DNA from: Anaerolineae bacterium
GTDB taxonomy: Bacteria; Chloroflexota; Anaerolineae; JAADDB01
Reading direction: 5' to 3'
Length of the DNA stretch: 12,027 nt
Assembly: GCA_015486895.1 (NCBI GenBank)
Contig: WFQT01000254.1
Span: forward strand, 1-12,027
Shown here one piece after another: positions 1 to 5,892 of the stretch; position 1 is the stretch's first letter; each line of letters opens with the position of its first letter. The position numbers were made by a program, and so were the translations under genes. The notes beneath the pieces were generated by a model. That model saw only the letters and a program-made list of their open reading frames with translations. It had not been told where the DNA came from and ran no database searches.

Positions 1-156
1 AACACCGGAATCCCTACCATTTTTGGTATCTTGACCACAGATACCATCGAGCAAGCCATTGAGCGGGCCGGCACGAAAGCAGGCAACAAAGGATTCGACG
101 CTGCCGCCGCAGCAATTGAGATGGTAAACCTGTTACGGGCGGTGCAATCGAGATAA
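1..156 (+). CDS. ribH: 6,7-dimethyl-8-ribityllumazine synthase, C-terminal fragment
   Basis: This is the last 51 codons of ribH, open at the window's left edge and ending at TAA (154-156). Lumazine synthase condenses 5-amino-6-ribitylamino-uracil with 3,4-dihydroxy-2-butanone 4-phosphate to give lumazine, the penultimate step of riboflavin synthesis in the cytosol. The fragment shows the family's C-terminal signature: an IPTIFGILTTDTIEQAIERA stretch, then GTKAGNKGFDAA, then an alanine-rich helix ending AIEMVNLLRAV. In the family, residues of the LTTDT and AGNKG region lie near the phosphate site and subunit interface of the icosahedral or pentameric assembly. The start codon and catalytic histidine region lie outside the window. 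No other riboflavin gene follows, so ribH probably ends its transcription unit here. Confidence 0.93.
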   Translation, partial: NTGIPTIFGILTTDTIEQAIERAGTKAGNKGFDAAAAAIEMVNLLRAVQSR

Positions 157-404
157 TGCTTGCCCTAAAGCCAAACGCAAAGGTGCTAAGAAGCAAAGCC
201 ACAAAGATCTTATTTCTCCTTAGCGTCATTAACGTAGACATGGGTTCCCAATAAAGGCGCAAGTGGATGGCCTGCTTTCTATTGGAGCCGTTTCCGGGAA
301 GAAAAGCGATCAGAAGCAGAGAGACTGCCAGATCGTCTTGACCTCGGCGGGCGTGTGTGCTAAGCTATGCCTTGCCGGGGTGGGTACATCACACTGGTCA
401 TTAT

Positions 405-441
405 CTTGCCGGTTACAAGGCCAGGCAAGGTTGTTTCTTTC
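405..441 (+). terminator. Candidate intrinsic terminator downstream of ribH
   Basis: CTTGCC (405-410) pairs with GGCAAG (424-429), extendable by an inner GG/CC, and is followed by GTTGTTTCTTTC (430-441), a T-rich tract. An identical CTTGCCGG occurs at 371-378 and could compete for the same right arm. It lies about 250 nt after the ribH stop, which is far for a simple terminator. Confidence 0.45.
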
Positions 442-728
442 ATATTATCATTTTCACGATTTCTGATAAATTTTCATAACACTATCGGTAATAACATTCT
501 CTCAGTAACTGTATCTATCATCTATCTCTTGTTCATAACGACCCTGTAAATTTTACAAATCAGAGAATTATGTAGACAACCAAATTGGTGACGTCAACCC
601 ATTCAGTTACGTTTTGGGAGAAAAGCAGGTTCCGCCGCACATTCTATGAGTGGAGGTCATTATTTCATAGATTTTGGGTTGCTACTTTTTTGTGTTTTTA
701 ATCCGTGGTGAAGATAGTTAGGTCGAGT

Positions 729-733
729 AGGAG
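729..733 (+). promoter_or_regulatory. Shine-Dalgarno of the two-TM protein gene
   Basis: AGGAG sits 9 nt before the ATG at 743 and supports that start. Confidence 0.6.
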
Positions 734-742
734 AGCTCTCAA

Positions 743-1414
743 ATGACAAACACATCTAGCAAGGTCGTCAAATTCCTTACCGTTGTCGCCCTACTCCTGC
801 TGTATATGGGGATCTGGGCACTGTTGCTTTTCGGCCTGATCAAGATAGGTGGTAATAACGACTCCTTCATTGTTAAGGGGGTGCTGATTAGCACCGTGAT
901 CCTGCTTGTCGGGTTCGTGCTCTACATGAACTTTGTTATCAAGAAAGTCTTTTTCTTCCCTGGTGAGGGCCAGCCGGTGTCTGAAGACGAACTCCGCTCG
1001 CTCATAAAGAGCATCAACGAATTCGATGCCCCAGTCATGGTACAGGAGAAGGGCGACCAACTCGTTGTAACCTGGAAGTATATCGACGCCAAGTGGTGGG
1101 AAATACTGGCGAAATCAGGGCTGGAGAAGATTTATGAACTCCATATCAAGTTCAACAACCAGAAGAAAGAGGCTACTTTCATCGATGTAAATAAATCCGT
1201 CTCTTGGCGCGCCAGCCCCACGGAAGTCAGTATCCATGGCGGCTTCTTCCGGGGCGTGATTTTCGCCTACGAGATCGGCAAGCGGTGGGGCATTAAGGAA
1301 AATTTCCAGATTGGGAAGGTCTATGATTATAAATTCACGCCTCAGGAGATCAGAAATCCTGTGATGAACACTACACTCCAACACGGGTGGGCCGTACGGT
1401 TTGGGGTGTGGTGA
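743..1414 (+). CDS. Hypothetical protein with two N-terminal membrane segments and a soluble C-terminal domain
   Basis: I do not recognise this 223-residue protein. Two hydrophobic helices are visible at about residues 10-34 and 44-68, joined by a short polar loop (KIGGNND), so it is probably an inner-membrane protein with both ends on the same side. The remaining 150 residues look like a compact mixed alpha/beta domain. It starts with an acidic helix (EDELRSLIKSINEF, 81-94) and continues with alternating strands, including QLVVTWKYIDAKWWEI (106-121) and IYELHIKFNNQ (130-140). The end is aromatic and basic (HGWAVRFGVW). No catalytic motif stands out. The ATG at 743 is preceded by AGGAG. It appears to be a single gene, with long noncoding stretches on both sides. 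Base composition and codon use look native. Confidence 0.8.
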   Translation: MTNTSSKVVKFLTVVALLLLYMGIWALLLFGLIKIGGNNDSFIVKGVLISTVILLVGFVLYMNFVIKKVFFFPGEGQPVSEDELRSLIKSINEFDAPVMVQEKGDQLVVTWKYIDAKWWEILAKSGLEKIYELHIKFNNQKKEATFIDVNKSVSWRASPTEVSIHGGFFRGVIFAYEIGKRWGIKENFQIGKVYDYKFTPQEIRNPVMNTTLQHGWAVRFGVW

Positions 1415-1856
1415 GGAATTCACTGACCCGAGCACAAACGAATATGCGGACGTTGCCCTGGCATAGATGTCTTTTCAAGCCTAATCTCGGTTTGGGAGTA
1501 CCTTATTTCATTCGGTGATCATGCGCCACCGCTGCACCGCTCCCAACTCGGTTGGTACCTTATCAGTGAAATTCTTGTGCGCTGGACAAGAAAACAAAAA
1601 ACCAGCAGAGATGACAGACAAATGTATCAAATTTCCAGGCTGGGCCCCAGGCAATTTTGGAGGCCCGGCTTTCTATTCTACCCCTTGGCGAGTATAATCA
1701 TGAGCACTATTTCCACGAAGCATGCCTGTTCAGGCTGGCAAGTACAGACCTCCATCTGTTGAACAAATTACTGGGGCAACTTCGGTAGGCAGCCGGGCAG
1801 CTATGCGTCATGTATAAATTAGCAGGCGTGAAGTTTGACGAGCCAGGAGGTGGAGG
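1415..1856. other. Intergenic region upstream of the histidine kinase
   Basis: I see no gene here; open frames at about 1515-1762 lack ribosome binding sites and family resemblance. The stretch carries an imperfect direct repeat: CTCGGTT plus TACCTTAT at 1486-1506, and again at 1547-1563 with a shorter middle. TTGGGAG (1492-1498) is also the reverse complement of CTCCCAA (1540-1546), so the two copies could form a stem. A TATAAT hexamer lies at 1693-1698 without a clear -35, and would give a kinase leader of about 150 nt. No obvious terminator follows the upstream gene. Confidence 0.5.
1693..1698 (+). promoter_or_regulatory. Candidate -10 box for the kinase gene
   Basis: A perfect TATAAT lies about 160 bp before the kinase start. 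The expected -35 position (about 1669-1676) has only T/C-rich sequence, so this would be an activator-dependent or weak promoter, or a chance match. Confidence 0.3.
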
Positions 1857-4067
1857 ATGGGGAGGGGGAAAGATAATCCAGGACAGAGACATTTGGATCA
1901 ATCGGCGGCTGACCTGGTCGAACTACGCGGGGCAGCGCTGTCCCAACTGACGCTTATTGTCAGTGCAGCCGGGTTCGTGTGGTTGCTGCTCACGCCTACG
2001 CCAGTACGCCCTGCGGAAATCGCTTTGTCGATGGGATTGGTTGCTCTGGGGCTGAGCGTAGGCTTCTTGCATTCTCGTCTCGGTCCGCTTCACACTTCGC
2101 AATTTTTGATGGCCGGGCTGCTTCCTGTTACCGCGGCAGCCATATGGCTCTACCCGGGGCGGCCATTGGCGCCGCTACTGGCATTGCTGGTGCTCTTCGC
2201 CAGCGCGCTGCTGGGGCCAGTCGCCGGGGGCGGTATGACGGCCGCCTCCGCACTGGTTTTGATCGCCCTGCGTGTGTGCTGGCCGTCCACCGTTTCGTCG
2301 GACCTGTTCTGGGTCACGCTTCCACTCCTCGTCCTGACCGAGGTCTCAGTTTGGTTTTTTGATAGGCCGCTAGCGACGACATTGACCTGGACGTGGAAAA
2401 GTTACGAACTGGCGCGTCAGGAGCGGGAGAAGGCGCTCGAACAGCGCGCCGAACTCAAGCAGCTCAGCAAGGAACTGGAAAACGCCGTTCAGCGATTGGA
2501 GAAAATGAATGTCGAATTAGAACGGGCGCGTCGGGCGGCGGAGGAAGCCTGGCGGCTCAAAGCCAATTTCGCGGCGGCTATCAGCCACGAATTGCGCACG
2601 CCGCTCAATCTCATTGTGGGTTTCAGTGAGATGATTGTAGCCGCGCCGCACAGTTACGGCGTCCCATTGCCGCGTGCCTACCGCAAGGACCTGCAGTCGA
2701 TCTACCGCAATGCGCAGCAACTTTCGAGCCTGATTGACGACGTGCTGGACCTGAGTAAGATCGAGGCCGGACGCATGCGGCTGAATCGGCAGGCGACACA
2801 ACTAGCGACCGTGGTGATGGAAGCGGCGGACATGATGGCTAGTCTGGTGGAAAACAAGGGGCTGCTCCTGAACGTCAATGTGGCTGAAGGGCTTCCACTG
2901 CTGTTCGTAGACCGCACACGTGTGCGCCAGATTATCATTAACCTGATTAACAACGCCGTACGCTTCACTGATGCCGGGAGCATCATCGTTGAGGCCTGGG
3001 CGAGCCGCTCAGATGTGATTGTTGCAGTGCGCGATACAGGTATAGGCATTGCAGAGGAAGATATGCCTTCTGTGTTTGAAGAGTTCCGCCAGTTTGATGC
3101 GCCGGCCGGCCGCCGACGGGGAGGGACAGGGCTGGGCCTGACCATCAGCAAGCAATTCGCGGAACTGCACGGCGGTAGAATGTGGGTGGAAAGCAAACGG
3201 GGAGAAGGTAGCACGTTCTACTTCTCCTTGCCGGTGGAGCCGGAACCGGTGGTGCAGACGGTGCGGCGGCCGTGGGAAACCTGGGTGCGCCTGCTCACAC
3301 CCAGGGAAAAGTCCGCACAGGTAGTGGTCGTGGTGGGAGAGGAGGCAATAGTACGGCTGTTCCAGCGTGACCTGGAGGGCTATCAGGTGATCGGTGTGCG
3401 CGAGGCTAGCGACGTGAGCACCGTTGCCGACCAGCAGCCGGTGTATGCTGTGGTTGAAACGACGACGTCGGCCAGGCGGATGTGGCAACGGTTACGCCAG
3501 GCGCGCTGCAACGCCTACAAGGCTCTCACCTTCGTATGCCACGTGCCCCGGCCATCTCTGCCTAACCGCTATGAGTTGCCCTTTGAGGTGCTGGTGAAGC
3601 CTCTCGAACGCGAACGATTGGCCAGCGTGTTGCAACGACTGGGGTCAGGAGTGCACAACTTCGTGGTGGCCTGCGAGGACCTGGAGGTCGCGCGCCTGTT
3701 GCAGCAGATGCTCTACGCCAGCCTGGAAGGCTGCCAGGTACAACAGGTCTACAACGGTGCGCAGGCCATCGCCCTGCTAGAGGTGGTGCGGCCCGATGCG
3801 ATCTTCCTGGACCTTCAGGAGAGCAAGCCCGATGCCTATGATGTGGTCGAGTGGATGCAGCAAGATGCGGATTTGCGCACAGTACCGGCTGTGGTTCTTA
3901 CGACCGAGTTGCCAGAGGCCAGGCTGGAGTTTGACCTGGTGGGGATGGCGCGGCAAAAGGGCTTTTCGTTCCGCGAGCTGGTGGGCGAGCTAGGCGCTAC
4001 CCTGGACGCGCTGGCACCGCATCCCCTGCGTAGGGCCGCAGAGCCTCCAGTAGAGCCTGCTGCGTGA
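1857..4067 (+). CDS. Membrane-bound hybrid sensor histidine kinase with two C-terminal receiver-like domains
   Basis: This 736-residue kinase probably autophosphorylates on a histidine in response to a membrane or cytosolic cue and passes phosphate to an aspartate. Residues 27-168 contain about six hydrophobic helices with no large extracellular loop. A charged coiled coil follows (about 180-235). The HisKA H-box is AAISHELRTPLN with His244. HATPase motifs are all present: N box around 361-371 (INLINNAVRFT), G1 DTGIG (393-397), F box (407-413) and G2 GGTGLGL (422-428). Two receiver-like domains come next. The first (about 487-596) keeps the Lys-Pro (K581) but has Glu534 where the phospho-Asp belongs. 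The second (about 600-720) has Asp652 in AIFLDLQ, but Arg706 replaces the conserved Lys. AGGAGG (1845-1850) supports the ATG at 1857. The 3' end overlaps the opposing regulator gene by 71 bp. The input signal is unknown. Confidence 0.93.
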   Translation: MGRGKDNPGQRHLDQSAADLVELRGAALSQLTLIVSAAGFVWLLLTPTPVRPAEIALSMGLVALGLSVGFLHSRLGPLHTSQFLMAGLLPVTAAAIWLYPGRPLAPLLALLVLFASALLGPVAGGGMTAASALVLIALRVCWPSTVSSDLFWVTLPLLVLTEVSVWFFDRPLATTLTWTWKSYELARQEREKALEQRAELKQLSKELENAVQRLEKMNVELERARRAAEEAWRLKANFAAAISHELRTPLNLIVGFSEMIVAAPHSYGVPLPRAYRKDLQSIYRNAQQLSSLIDDVLDLSKIEAGRMRLNRQATQLATVVMEAADMMASLVENKGLLLNVNVAEGLPLLFVDRTRVRQIIINLINNAVRFTDAGSIIVEAWASRSDVIVAVRDTGIGIAEEDMPSVFEEFRQFDAPAGRRRGGTGLGLTISKQFAELHGGRMWVESKRGEGSTFYFSLPVEPEPVVQTVRRPWETWVRLLTPREKSAQVVVVVGEEAIVRLFQRDLEGYQVIGVREASDVSTVADQQPVYAVVETTTSARRMWQRLRQARCNAYKALTFVCHVPRPSLPNRYELPFEVLVKPLERERLASVLQRLGSGVHNFVVACEDLEVARLLQQMLYASLEGCQVQQVYNGAQAIALLEVVRPDAIFLDLQESKPDAYDVVEWMQQDADLRTVPAVVLTTELPEARLEFDLVGMARQKGFSFRELVGELGATLDALAPHPLRRAAEPPVEPAA

Positions 4068-5259
4068 CTGGCTTGACCAGGAACCCGGCGGCGCCCAACA
4101 CGCGGGCCAATTCTTTCTCCTTGAGTACCGAGCAGACGATGACCGGAATATCGCGCGTGAGAGGATCGTTCTTGAGTGCCTGCAAGATGGACCACCCATC
4201 GCGTGAGGGCATCATCAGATCAACTGTGATGACCTGGGGATGCACCTGGCGGGCGATCTCTAACGCCTGCACTTCGTCGCTGACACCGATCACGCGGAAG
4301 ATACCGCTGAGATAGCGGCGGAACAGGCTTACCAGGTCCGGGTTGTCGTCCACGACCAGCACTGTAGCCGACCGCATTGCCGGCAAAAGGAGGCGTACGC
4401 CAAACCAGTTTGCCTCCTGTGCTTGAATGGTCAACTGTCCTCCTTGCATTTCCAGCAGACGGCGTCCAATGCTCAGGCGCGCATTCTCACCTTCCCAGTT
4501 GGTCGGCCAGCCGCCAGGGATGCGCAAGCGCATGGTTACAACGATGGAAGGCATCTCCCGACGGATGCTCAGCGTGATGCCCTCCTTGCTGGCATGCTCC
4601 AGCGCTTCGATCAGCAGGCTGAGCAGCGCATGGCGCAGGATCACGGGGTGCATTGACACGCGTATCATGTCCTCCAGGTGAGCCACGTCTTCGAAGAACA
4701 TGTGAATAGTGATACCTTTCTGCGTGCTCACATCGCTTAAGGTATCAAGCACGCCTTGCAGTGTCTCCTCCAGCGCGACGCCGTCGCCCGGCGCGAGTTC
4801 GCCCAGGCGTATCAGTTCCGCTTCCAGGGGCGATAGTGCGCTCCCGGCTTCTTTGACCTCTACCGTGGAAACTGTTGAGGGCTGCCTGGCCTGCAATTGC
4901 AGGTACCTGGCCCACAGAACCGTCGTCACGGCGTTTTGCCCTTTGCGCAGGTCACGGCGCAGTTGGCGTTGGCTCACGTTCAACTGCCGCGCCACTTCAG
5001 AGAGCCCCAGCCCTTCGACGTAGCGCAGTCTGAGTGCCTGGTAGACCCTCCGACGAGGTGAGGAAGGCGACAACGATGGTGGCGGCTGTGCTTGCTGGAT
5101 GGTGTCCAATAGTAGACGCTGCAAAGCGACCCCGCGCCGGGTCGGGTCGGTGTCGGGAAGAAGCCAATTGGCTAGGCTCGATCTCTGAAGTTGAGCATAG
5201 TCGTAGAAGTCGGACATAGCCTTGCGGACGAGTTGGGCAAATTGGTCTTGGTTGATCAT
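3997..5259 (-). CDS. Response regulator: N-terminal HTH, degenerate HATPase-like core, C-terminal receiver
   Basis: This 420-residue protein is probably a transcription regulator controlled by phosphorylation. Residues about 72-113 form a sigma-70 region-4-like helix-turn-helix (LRLRYVEGLGLSEVARQLNV, then a basic recognition helix SQRQLRRDLRKGQ). Residues about 160-294 have the fold pattern of a kinase ATPase domain. The N-box position reads LLSLLIEAL, with the asparagines replaced, and the last helix reads RLSIGRRLLEMQGG. There is no DxGxG or GxGLGL, so ATP binding is unlikely. The C-terminal receiver (about 298-410) is canonical: Asp304/Asp305, phospho-Asp347 in VITVDLMMP, Ser377 and Lys396 in FLVKP. 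A receiver at the C-terminus behind an HTH is the reverse of OmpR or NarL proteins. It converges on the kinase, its probable partner. The ATG at 5257-5259 has no strong Shine-Dalgarno; Met15 is an alternative start. Confidence 0.88.
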   Translation of the reverse strand: MINQDQFAQLVRKAMSDFYDYAQLQRSSLANWLLPDTDPTRRGVALQRLLLDTIQQAQPPPSLSPSSPRRRVYQALRLRYVEGLGLSEVARQLNVSQRQLRRDLRKGQNAVTTVLWARYLQLQARQPSTVSTVEVKEAGSALSPLEAELIRLGELAPGDGVALEETLQGVLDTLSDVSTQKGITIHMFFEDVAHLEDMIRVSMHPVILRHALLSLLIEALEHASKEGITLSIRREMPSIVVTMRLRIPGGWPTNWEGENARLSIGRRLLEMQGGQLTIQAQEANWFGVRLLLPAMRSATVLVVDDNPDLVSLFRRYLSGIFRVIGVSDEVQALEIARQVHPQVITVDLMMPSRDGWSILQALKNDPLTRDIPVIVCSVLKEKELARVLGAAGFLVKPVTQQALLEALRPYAGDAVPARPG

Positions 5260-5278
5260 GGCTAATCCCGCTACGTGT

Positions 5279-5295
5279 GCGATTTACCAAATCGC
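5279..5295. repeat. Inverted repeat GCGATTT-acc-AAATCGC in the regulator leader
   Basis: Perfect 7-bp arms around a 3-nt centre lie 20-36 bp upstream of the regulator start, inside the predicted 5' leader. The repeat is flanked by a direct repeat CGCTACG (5269-5275 and 5294-5300). It could be an operator for autoregulation or an RNA hairpin near the start codon. Confidence 0.55.
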
Positions 5296-5324
5296 GCTAC
5301 GCGAATAACTCTTCTCAACTATTA

Positions 5325-5353
5325 AATATAGCACACTCATGACACATTGGCAA
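5325..5353 (-). promoter_or_regulatory. Predicted sigma-70-type promoter of the response regulator
   Basis: Read on the minus strand: -35 TTGCCA (5348-5353), a 17-nt spacer, then -10 TATATT (5325-5330). The predicted start of transcription is near 5318, giving a leader of about 60 nt that includes the inverted repeat at 5279-5295. Confidence 0.6.
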
Positions 5354-5356
5354 GTT

Positions 5357-5387
5357 TGGCCGCAATCTGTCCGTAATGTGGCCGCAA
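5357..5387. promoter_or_regulatory. Tandem TGGCCGCAA sites, 22 bp apart, upstream of the regulator -35
   Basis: Two identical 9-mers (5357-5365 and 5379-5387) repeat with a 22-bp period, about two helical turns. They abut the predicted -35 and are centred near -43 and -65 from the predicted start, which is typical spacing for a dimeric activator. A partial copy in the opposite orientation, TTGCGGCA, lies at 5444-5451. The binding protein is unknown; the neighbouring regulator itself is the natural candidate. Confidence 0.5.
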
Positions 5388-5437
5388 CCCCATTGATTGT
5401 CAAGTCTCTTTGTGCTAACATTAAAGGAGAAGTAATT

Positions 5438-5503
5438 ATGGGTTTGCGGCACACCACATCAGTGTTTTCCGTGTTCGTCCATGAGCTATTTTCAAAGGCG
5501 TAG
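5438..5503 (+). CDS. Possible 21-residue small protein or leader peptide
   Basis: An ATG at 5438 follows AAGGAG (5424-5429) with 8 nt between, good translation-start spacing. The frame encodes MGLRHTTSVFSVFVHELFSKA and stops at TAG (5501-5503). A promoter-like TTGATT (5393-5398), 17 nt, TAACAT (5416-5421) lies just ahead, but its start point would fall on the Shine-Dalgarno. No family is recognisable and so short a frame can arise by chance. Part of it (TTTCCGTGT at 5466-5474) also matches the foldback at 9585-9593, hinting at dispersed repeat sequence rather than a gene. Confidence 0.22.
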   Translation: MGLRHTTSVFSVFVHELFSKA

Positions 5504-5629
5504 GAGCGCACGAGACGACTGGTTGGCTGCTCTGCTAGGTTAGAGAGATCATGCAAACAGGTGCAAATTACGTCCTTGATGGGGCCTGGGGCTACGTCGC
5601 AGCCAACCTGCCCTATGGCTAAGCGATAT

Positions 5630-5669
5630 ACCCCCGGCTGGCCGACCATTTGGTCGGCCAGCCGGGGGT
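5630..5669 (+). terminator. 19-bp perfect hairpin, possible terminator or attenuator
   Basis: The arms 5630-5648 (ACCCCCGGCTGGCCGACCA) and 5651-5669 are exact reverse complements separated by only TT, giving a very stable GC-rich stem. The downstream sequence (GAGGTCCTATTTTC) has only a short T-run, so intrinsic termination may be weak. It stands about 220 bp upstream of the binding-protein gene, and could isolate it from upstream transcription or form a DNA cruciform. Confidence 0.55.
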
Positions 5670-5716
5670 GAGGTCCTATTTTCAAGTGAGTGTTTACCAG
5701 TTGCCATAGTTATGCT

Positions 5717-5748
5717 CATCTGCCGATTTTCCGTCGGCAAGCCAGATG
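5717..5748 (+). repeat. Hairpin in the transporter leader
   Basis: TGCCGA (5721-5726) pairs with TCGGCA (5734-5739) around a 7-nt loop; the flanking CATC and GATG extend the stem across a small bulge. No T-tract follows. The role is unknown. Confidence 0.5.
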
Positions 5749-5880
5749 GTGCAGCAGAGTGTGTATCCGAAGGATAGAGGGACACCGAGATAACCAGAGA
5801 TAGAAAGGAGGTGGCTGTTCAAACGGATAGTAATGCCTGACCAATGTTTAACGTCTGTTTCAGTAACTTGATTTCAATAT

Positions 5881-5885
5881 GGAGG
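5881..5885 (+). promoter_or_regulatory. Shine-Dalgarno of the sugar-binding lipoprotein gene
   Basis: GGAGG ends 7 nt before the ATG at 5893. Confidence 0.7.
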
Positions 5886-5892
5886 AAGAAAG

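Larger units (their letters stand above)
157..742. other. AT-rich intergenic region between ribH and the two-TM protein gene
   Basis: I see no convincing gene in these 586 bases. Short open frames at 263-466 and 367-549 lack a Shine-Dalgarno sequence and resemble no family I know. The region holds a hairpin with a downstream T-rich stretch (405-441), a 13-bp palindrome TGTAAATTTTACA (545-557) and an inverted repeat TCTATGA/TCATAGA (643-649 and 665-671) about 75 bp ahead of the next gene. Base composition turns strongly AT-rich from about 430 to 560. A weak promoter-like pair, TTGGGT (674-679) and TTTAAT (697-702) spaced by 17, could serve the downstream gene. Confidence 0.5.
5504..5892. other. 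Leader and control region of the sugar transporter operon
   Basis: I see no gene. The region is rich in inverted repeats: GGTTGGCTGC/GCAGCCAACC (5521-5530 and 5599-5608), the 19-bp perfect hairpin at 5630-5669, a hairpin at 5717-5748, and TATCC-gaa-GGATA (5764-5776). An extended anti-Shine-Dalgarno complement AAAGGAGGTG (5804-5813) lies 80 bp before the real start. I could not pick a convincing promoter for the transporter. Confidence 0.45.

Noticed and set aside
14..262. Open frame on the minus strand with a hydrophobic N-terminal half
   Set aside because: More than half of it is antisense to the clearly recognisable ribH 3' end; the hydrophobic stretch has no family signature.
263..549. 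Two overlapping short frames on the plus strand
   Set aside because: No Shine-Dalgarno, no recognisable product, and they run through the terminator-like hairpin and AT-rich noncoding sequence.
5521..5670. Cyclic di-GMP-I riboswitch
   Set aside because: There is faint similarity around AGCC...ATGGCT, but the conserved CAAA/GCAAAGCC core and GNRA tetraloop arrangement are not present.
5284..5685. 133-codon frame on the minus strand upstream of the regulator
   Set aside because: It needs a TTG start without a ribosome site, reads through the 19-bp hairpin and covers the regulator promoter; its product resembles nothing.
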